Shown here piece after piece: positions 58,330-64,000 of a stretch of DNA of 64,000 bases. A program made the translations under genes and the position numbers. The DNA comes from Heterohyrax brucei (lineage: Eukaryota > Chordata > Mammalia > Hyracoidea > Procaviidae): assembly GCA_028571685.1 (NCBI GenBank), contig CM053140.1, positions 60,580,201 to 60,644,200 on the forward strand, written 5' to 3'. The notes beneath the pieces were generated by a model. It did not search any database, was not told the origin of the DNA, and saw nothing but the letters and a program-made list of their open reading frames with translations. The first letter of the stretch is position 1, and each line of letters begins with the position of its first letter.

Positions 58330-59120
58330 TAAAAAAAGGGATGACTGTCACATAGGGCAATGAAACCTGCCACAATGTAACCTGTTTTAACATAATGTGT
58401 TTTAACTGTAATTTTGCTAATTGTGTGGGCCCCCTTGGAGAAGGGAAACTTATGATTGTTCTACATCAGCCTCCCTTTGTGTTACTGCCTGTAAACTTGT
58501 CGGGACAAAGGGCTACAAGTGATAGAAAAATTGCAAGAGTTGATTAGGCCTAAGCAGGCTGTGGGGATTAGTTATTATGGGAATAACTGCACCTGTATCT
58601 GCTATAATCACCGTGGTCACTACTCAGAATGTACAGACTGCTCAATTTACAGAGAATGTGTTTCATAATATGTCACAACTTACGAGTACTCAGGAAATGA
58701 TTGGTCTAAAAGTAGAACAAAGTTAAAGTTACTGTTTAAAGCTATAGGAGTAATAGAAAGTCTGGTCCAAACTTTGCAACACCAAGCCAGGCTGACTTGT
58801 CATGCTAAATTTATCTAGATTTGTGTAACTAACAAAACTCACAATATAAGCACAGATACATGGGAAAGAGTTAAACAACATCTAGAAGATATGAAAAAAA
58901 CATACTAATGAAACTCTGCACTTAACACAGTTACATTCAGAAATTCTGGCACTAAGTCATACCCATTTATCCTTTAATGCTGCTGCAACAGCTGGAAATC
59001 TTCTGAATAACCTTAAAAACATGTTTGCTGGACCTCTTGACCAACTTTGACACCTGCTGGTGCCGATGGCCGCTAATAGATGTTTATCACCTAAAGCTGC
59101 AAACGCAGCATGACCGCCCC
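58330..59120 (+). pseudogene. env transmembrane-subunit remnant
   Basis: A hydrophobic fusion-peptide-like stretch (GLVIMGITAPVSAIITVV, 58565-58618) is followed by heptad-like sequence to a stop at 58723. Another frame has SFNAAATAGNLLNNLKNMF (58972-59028). This fits a betaretroviral TM ectodomain. A clear membrane-spanning segment and an intact surface subunit were not found. Several stops and frameshifts make it non-functional. Confidence 0.6.
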
Positions 59121-59310
59121 CCATGTTTACTATGTAACCCACTGCGGTAGTCAGAGACGGGTAAGATGCTTCTTGATTTGTGTTCGCCTAAGACAGGACT
59201 CTATCGCTAGAGGATAGGGTTCCAATGACGGGAAAGACACAGAAATAAAGGAGCACGACCTAAGACAGACACGCAGATGGGACAGCTGGGAGCCAGCTGA
59301 TTTGTATAAT

Positions 59311-59324
59311 AAAAAAGGGGGAGA
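59311..59324 (+). other. Polypurine tract
   Basis: aaaaaagggggaga lies directly before the 3' LTR, as required to prime plus-strand DNA. Confidence 0.9.
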
Positions 59325-60361
59325 TGCGGAGGCCCGCCATTCCGCATAGGTCATTGTGGACAAAGTCACAGGCTTCTGTAGGTGACAGGCTGAGACATCT
59401 CACCTATAATATGTTTTTAGGCCTATTAACCCTGATAGTATTTTGCTTCTTAATTAAATTCTCCTAAAAAGATACCCCTCCTGACAGAAGAATCATGGAG
59501 GTGACTTCTGAGAGGGGCTTCTACCCCTCAGTTTATGAGACTATATTGGGACAATCTGACCAAGAACTTCTGAGAAATAGAGATCAGAGAAATGGATTTC
59601 AATGCAGCATGCCTGATAGCACTGAGGCCTGCCCAGCTTCACTGGCTCCCCCCTAATTGCATTCCCCCCTCCCTTCTCTTCACATACACAGGTTTGCAAG
59701 CTAACCCTTAGGAAGCTCTCAAGGACAATTCTCCACATAGCCATCAAAACTTCAAAGCATCCATTCTCCTTGCAGCTGGAAGAATAAATAAACTTTTAGG
59801 TTCATTATAGCTAGTATAGAAAACTGATAACACTAAAGAAACATCTTTTTTAGTGCAACTGGCTCAATTAGAGAATGGCAGGCGCTTACTATCTGCACAT
59901 AAATAAGAACTTAGAGAAACAAAGGAAGACAGCCAAATGGTTAGGCCTTGAGAAGTTTACTCCTCTGTGCCTTCCACTTTGAGGTACGAATAAGACCATT
60001 AATTGTGTTCCTGACATTTTATCACCACTGAACACCTGGCTTGGACAGTTATTCAAAAAGGCCTTGACAATTAATTAGAAGTAGAAGACCACGAGGGGTC
60101 ACTTTCTTGTTAGCCAATAATGATGGGTCAGTTTCTTGTTAACCAATAGTTTGTATAATAAAGAAAATAGGGTGACCAACTACGTCACCTCACCTATAAA
60201 AAATAAAGACAGCAGCTCTCGACACACAGCAGAAATATGCCTCTCTGGGTCGGGCTGCCTTAAACCTGAAAATTCTTTCCTGTCTCCTTTGTTCATTTCC
60301 CGCCGACGTCTTCCCTCCCTCCGTGCGGGACCCTACAAAGTGTTGGGACCGGCTCCCGGCA
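59325..60361 (+). repeat. Provirus 3' LTR
   Basis: 1,037 bp, read against the 5' LTR base by base. The only differences seen are one inserted base and one substitution at cgccgacgtc (60301-60310) versus cgccgtgtct (54371-54380). Confidence 0.95.
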
Positions 60362-60367
60362 ATGATC
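60362..60367 (+). other. Provirus target-site duplication, right
   Basis: Hexamer atgatc, identical to 53389-53394. Confidence 0.95.
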
Positions 60368-60736
60368 CATCTATATGTTGCCTACAAGAAACTCATCTTA
60401 GACTTAAAGATACGAACAAACTGAAAATTAAAGGATGGAAGAATATATATCAAGCTAACAATGTACAAAGAAAAACAGGTGTGGCGATTCTAATCTCAGA
60501 TAAAATATATTTTAATGTAAAATCCACCATTGTGGACAATGATAGACACTATTTATTGCTGACAGTTTCAATACACAAGCAGGACTTAACAATATTAAAT
60601 ATTTATGCCCCTAATAGAGCACCTAAATAGGTCAAAGAAACACTGACTACACTCAAAAAGGAGACAGATCACTCCACAATAATAGTAGGAGACTTCAACA
60701 CTCCACTCTCAATATTGGACAGATCCTCTAGAAAAA
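60362..60736 (+). pseudogene. L1 ORF2 endonuclease domain, right of provirus
   Basis: It encodes recognisable L1 AP-endonuclease pieces: CCLQETHLRLKD, GVAILISDK, NIYAPNRAPK (then a stop) and VGDFNTPLSILDRSS. It is cut at 60736 by a solo LTR and resumes at 61129-61200. No RT domain follows. Confidence 0.85.
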
Positions 60737-61128
60737 TGCCCCGACCCGCGGGGCGAATCAACGGAGGGACGAGGGGGAGTCTGCAAAAATAAAGGTAGGG
60801 CAAGGGGACGCGAAGAAATGGAGGCAAGACAAAGTTCTGATCAAGCCTCAAGGTTTTATTGTTACAGTACGGTATATATAGCAGCGGGAATGGAGGGAGG
60901 GATCAAGTGACGTAGGGATTGAGTGACATTTGGAGTGAGGTAGTTGTCGGCTTGGGATTGGGTATGCATAAGACTAAGGCAGTGACATCAGGCAGGAAGT
61001 TTTCGCACGCGCGGGCCTTTTGAATTTCGCGGGCGCGGGCTTTTTAAACTTGGCGCGCGCGGGCTTTTTAGGGACTTTCCAAGCTTCCTGTATGTTGGGG
61101 CCTGGGGGCTTACCCATGGCTCCTGACA
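60737..61128 (-). mobile_element. Short CpG-rich class II solo LTR
   Basis: 392 bp with TG...CA ends and flanks gaaaaa (60731-60736) and taaaaa (61129-61134), a 6-bp duplication with one mismatch. Read on the minus strand it starts TGTCAGGAGCCATGGG. It has three GC-rich U3 repeats (61003-61072), CRE-like sites (for example gtgacgtagg at 60907), TATATATA (60880-60873) and AATAAA (60860-60855). Layout resembles intracisternal A particle (IAP)-type LTRs, though the family is not confirmed. Many intact CpGs suggest youth. Confidence 0.85.
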
Positions 61129-61139
61129 TAAAAAAGCTC

Positions 61140-61145
61140 AATAAA
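61140..61145 (+). terminator. AATAAA near the shortened L1 3' end
   Basis: An AATAAA hexamer lies 55 bases before the point where L1 sequence stops. It may have caused premature polyadenylation of the L1 RNA. The distance is longer than usual, so this is tentative. Confidence 0.4.
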
Positions 61146-61200
61146 GACACAGAAGACCTTATGCCACAATTAACCAACTAGACCTCATTGACATATACAG

Positions 61201-61346
61201 AAAAAGAGTTCCAACGGGTGGACTACGTGCTGGCATTGGTGCATAGCTTCCCGAGGGGAGTACTTCAAAGGTGACTGGTGATATTCAGCAATGGGGTATG
61301 TAGCTCTTTTTCTAGGATAAGTTTGCTAAGTTAATAGACAGTCTTA
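61201..61346 (+). mobile_element. Mariner-like element, right part
   Basis: It continues from 51107 after the L1: aaaaagagttccaacgggtg through 'gcatagcttcccgaggggag' to the inverted end 'taagttaatagacagtctta'. It is the reverse complement of the first ~155 bp of the left part. Confidence 0.7.
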
Positions 61347-62190
61347 GTAGAAATAACCAGTGTGACAGCAAGCTTATAATTATTATTTCCAAGGCACCAT
61401 CTGGAAAGAGATGTTTGGGATGAAGGGAACAGGGCACTTTTATGCATTTCTGCACTGTTTGAGCATTTAGTAGTGACTTTGTGTTACCCTCAAATTAAAT
61501 TTAAAAATACTAATCAAGATTTTAAAAAGGGGAAACAGCCTCAGGCCAGCCACTGCCTCCAGTGTGTCTATCCGATGGGCTCTGACTCCCTGCACAGTCC
61601 TAAATGGGAGGCTTAGGACCAGGCATGAGGTCATCACTGGCTACAGGTAAGCCTGTCAGGGTACCTCTGCTCTTTTGTTGAGAAAATCCCCTGCAATTTC
61701 ACAGCAGTAAGGGTATGGAAAAGAGCAGGGGACATGAGCCAGGCTCTCTGGGCACCATGAGAGACCAGCGGTGCACAACCCCTGCCAGGGGTTGGCAGGA
61801 CAGACAGAAAGTGTTTTGTCACCTGCTGGTGAACTGTGATTTAATACAGTTTTGATATTATTCCTGCTGAGTGGCAGCCCAGGCTCCAGCGCATGAAATG
61901 TGTGGATAAAAGCTGGAGCAAAGGACACCGAGACCATGACTCCCTGTCATTTTGCCGCCGGCTCTTCCAGAGACAAGCTGGCACATTAAGTCACTAAAGT
62001 CAATAAGGAAATGGATCTGGGCTGAAGGAAAGAGAGATTGAGAATCTCTCAGAATGGGCCTTTCCTTTTGACGATCACATGGTTCTATTGCCTTGTGTTT
62101 AGCAGATAGATTTCAGGCAAGGACGGATGGGGAGGCCATACTTAGCTGTGGAGGGGACCCAGGCCACCGGCACTGGAATCTGGACCCCAC
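61347..62190. other. Unique sequence, no gene recognised
   Basis: No repeat or gene recognised. Confidence 0.4.
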
Positions 62191-62191
62191 A

Positions 62192-62280
62192 CCCTGAGCA
62201 CCTACTATGTGCCAGGCCCTGTGCAGGTGCCAGGCAGGGAGCAGTGCAGACAGGCTAGGTCTCTGTCCTCATGGACGATC
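62192..62280 (+). mobile_element. L2 LINE 3'-end fragment
   Basis: 'gagcacctactatgtgccag' followed by 'gtctctgtcctcatgga' matches the L2 3'-end order. Confidence 0.6.
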
Positions 62281-62284
62281 TTTA

Positions 62285-62530
62285 AGATAATAATAGTAAA
62301 CACCAGACTTTTCTTGCTCACTGTGTACCTGGCTATGTGCTAAGTGCTCTCATTGAATTTTCATTTAATCCTCACAAACACAGGATTATTAAAATGCCCA
62401 TTTTAAAGAAAAATAAACTTGAGTTCAAAGATGATAAATAACCTGCCATGAAACAACCTGTGGAAAAGTGGAGTTGGGACTCAAACCCAGGTCTATCAGT
62501 GCCAAGTGTGACTCATTATTCCAGGTGGCC
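62285..62530 (-). mobile_element. MIR SINE
   Basis: Antisense MIR, nearly full: 'ctatgtgctaagtgctctca', 'tttaatcctcacaaacacag' and 'gttgggactcaaacccaggt'. Confidence 0.8.
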
Positions 62531-62744
62531 TCATTGGGGTACAGTGGAGAGTATTTCAGAAGTGAGACCTGTGCCCATGGTTTCATAGGCAGGGATGACA
62601 GACTCCAAATGAGACACCTCTCATACACTGAGATAGGGGATCCATACAGTTTTAAAGTGATTTCTTAACCCAAACGTTCAAAAGATGAGCTAGCAAAATG
62701 CAAAAATTATTGAACAACATCATTAATACCACAAACTAGTAAAA

Positions 62745-63830
62745 TTTTGCTGAATATCATTCAAAAGTGGTTTCAACAGAATTACCAGGAACTCAAGCCA
62801 GATTCGGAAGAAGACATGGAACCAGGGATGTCATTGCTGAAGTCAGATGGATCCTGGCTGAAAGCAGAGAATAGCAGAAAGATGCTTATCTCTGTTTCAT
62901 TGACTATAAAAAGGCATTCAACTGTATAGGTCATAATAAATTATGTACAACATCGTGGAGAATGGAAATTCCAGAACACTTAATTGTGCTCATAAGGAAC
63001 CTGTACATAGATGAAGAGGTAGCCATTCAAACAGAACAAAGGGATACTGCTTGATTTAAAGTCAAGAAAGGTGTGCATCAGGGATATATCATTTCACCAT
63101 ACCTATCCAACCTGTATGCTGAGCAAACAATCTGAGAGACTGGGTGCTAAGAAGAAGAATGGGGCATCCAGATTGGAGGAAGACTCATTAAAAAGCTGCA
63201 TTATGCAGACAACACAACCTTGCTTGCTGCAGATGAAGTGGATGTGAAGTTGACGAAAATCAAAGATACAGCCTTCTGTGTGGAATACACCTCAACACCA
63301 AGAGAATGAAAATCCTCACAACTAGACAAACAACATCATGATCAACGGAGAAAAGATTGAAGTGGTCAAGAACTTCAATTTACTTGGATCCACAATCAAC
63401 ACCCGTGGAAACAGCAGTCAAGAAATTAAAAGGAGCATTGCCATGGGCACTCTGCAGAAGACCTCCTGAAAGTGTTGGAAAGCAAAGATAACACCTTGAA
63501 GACTAAGTTGTGCCTGAGGCAAACAATGGTGTTTTCATTCACCTTATATGCACGTGAAAACTGAAATGAATGAGGAAGGATCAACAAATCTATCTTCGAA
63601 GAAGTACAACCTCCTTAGAAGTAACGATGGTAAGACCATACGTCACGTACTCTGGACACGTTATCAGGAGGGATCAGTCCCTGAAGGAGCAAAGCATGCT
63701 TGGCAAAGCAGAGGGACAGCAAGAAAGAGCAAGACCCTCAGTGAGATGGACTGACAAAGTGGCTTCAACAATGGGCTCAAGCATAGCAACAATTAGAACG
63801 ATGTCATGGGGCCGGCAGCGTTTCGGTCTA
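62745..63830 (+). mobile_element. RTE LINE fragment, copy D
   Basis: Sense RTE from the RT palm region (near 62900) to near the 3' end. It includes ADVRWILAESRE-like sequence by frame changes, the catalytic box as HYADNTTLLAAD (about 63201-63236, YADD altered to YADN) and terminal sequence 'gcatgcttggcaaagcagag'. Multiple stops and frameshifts. The tail is cut by a mariner-like end at about 63831. Confidence 0.8.
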
Positions 63831-64000
63831 CAAGGTCTGACAATTAAGTCCATGAGCTCATCCTAGAAAAAGTGCTACATACCTCCTAGGTGAGTATCAC
63901 TAGGCTCACCTTTGAAGTACTCCCACTGGAAAGTTATGCATCAGCTCCAACACCTAGTTCAACCTTCTAAGTACTTTTGGAACTCTTTCTGGAATAGCCA
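63831..64000 (-). mobile_element. Mariner-like element end, runs off window
   Basis: Begins aaggtctgacaattaagtcc and matches the left end at 50697 and, reversed, 61201-61346. The antisense strand corresponds to the transposase C-terminal end. The element continues beyond the window. Confidence 0.75.

Larger units (their letters stand above)
53395..60361 (+). mobile_element. Class II (betaretrovirus-like) ERV provirus, defective
   Basis: 6,967 bp: 5' LTR, Lys-type primer-binding site, leader, gag N-terminus, RT, RNase H, integrase and env TM remnants, polypurine tract, 3' LTR. All reading frames are broken, and sequence for gag CA/NC, protease and much of RT was not found. The LTRs differ only near 54375/60305 by eye, so insertion was recent despite the dead interior. 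The most economical reading is a non-autonomous element mobilised by proteins of a related intact virus. LTR-LTR gene conversion is the main alternative. Confidence 0.93.
51108..61200 (+). mobile_element. L1 LINE, 5' complete, 3' shortened, host of two ERV insertions
   Basis: The L1 begins with a 5' UTR-like region (gcagagtcaagatggtgggc at about 51113). It continues through ORF1 (about 51919-52878) into the ORF2 endonuclease domain, and ends within that domain at 61200. The flanking repeat aaaaagagttcc (51096-51107, 61201-61212) marks it as one insertion. It is interrupted by a provirus (53395-60361) and a solo LTR (60737-61128). About 90% of a normal ORF2 and the 3' UTR are absent. Confidence 0.8.

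Noticed and set aside
60974..61177. Minus frame with repeated KPARAKFK-type units as a basic peptide gene
   Set aside because: It is the translation of the three GC-rich U3 repeats of the solo LTR.

Overview
This window is non-coding DNA from a placental mammal, almost certainly an afrotherian and most likely an elephant or close relative. The evidence is about 25 copies of a tRNA-derived SINE of the AfroSINE type, several copies of an RTE (BovB-clade) LINE of the kind abundant in elephants, old eutherian MIR, L2 and L1 relics, and young class II endogenous retroviruses (ERVs). I found no convincing single-copy protein-coding gene, tRNA, rRNA or CRISPR array. Nearly every long open frame is a repeat artefact or a piece of a retroelement.

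Layout. 1-18 kb: mostly unique sequence with MIRs, SINEs, simple repeats, an old L1 (about 4.9-6.66 kb), a class III-like LTR (7.0-7.5 kb) and an ~840-bp cytosine-rich minisatellite (15.06-15.89 kb). 18.2-22.8 kb: a minus-strand RTE LINE split by a minus-strand solo LTR (6-bp target duplication with one mismatch) and by a class III-like LTR that itself carries a SINE. 25.5-26.5 kb: solo LTR of the same family as the later provirus. 26.6-29.2 kb: old L1 with an RTE tail and three SINEs inside it. 29-35 kb: mainly unique sequence with MIRs and one possible promoter plus first exon. 35.6-43.1 kb: RTE fragments, L1 pieces, another class III-like LTR and a second solo LTR of the provirus family. 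43-50 kb: unique sequence, SINEs and an L1 fragment.

50.6-61.35 kb is the centrepiece, a nested stack. A MIR holds a mariner-like element, which holds an L1 flanked by a repeated target sequence. The L1 holds a 6.97-kb class II (betaretrovirus-like) provirus with a perfect 6-bp duplication, and a 392-bp CpG-rich solo LTR. The window ends with a decayed plus-strand RTE into which another mariner-like end has inserted.

How it fits together: the RTE reverse transcriptase is the likely mobilising partner of the SINEs, because both end in the same ~60-bp tail. The provirus has two LTRs that differ at only two sites by eye, so it is recent. Its gag, pol and env are nevertheless broken and partly deleted, which points to a non-autonomous element moved in trans. 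Its leader contains an unusual tandem array of short stem-loops that I do not recognise from described retroviruses. Family names and ages are inferred from reading the sequence; no database search was run.
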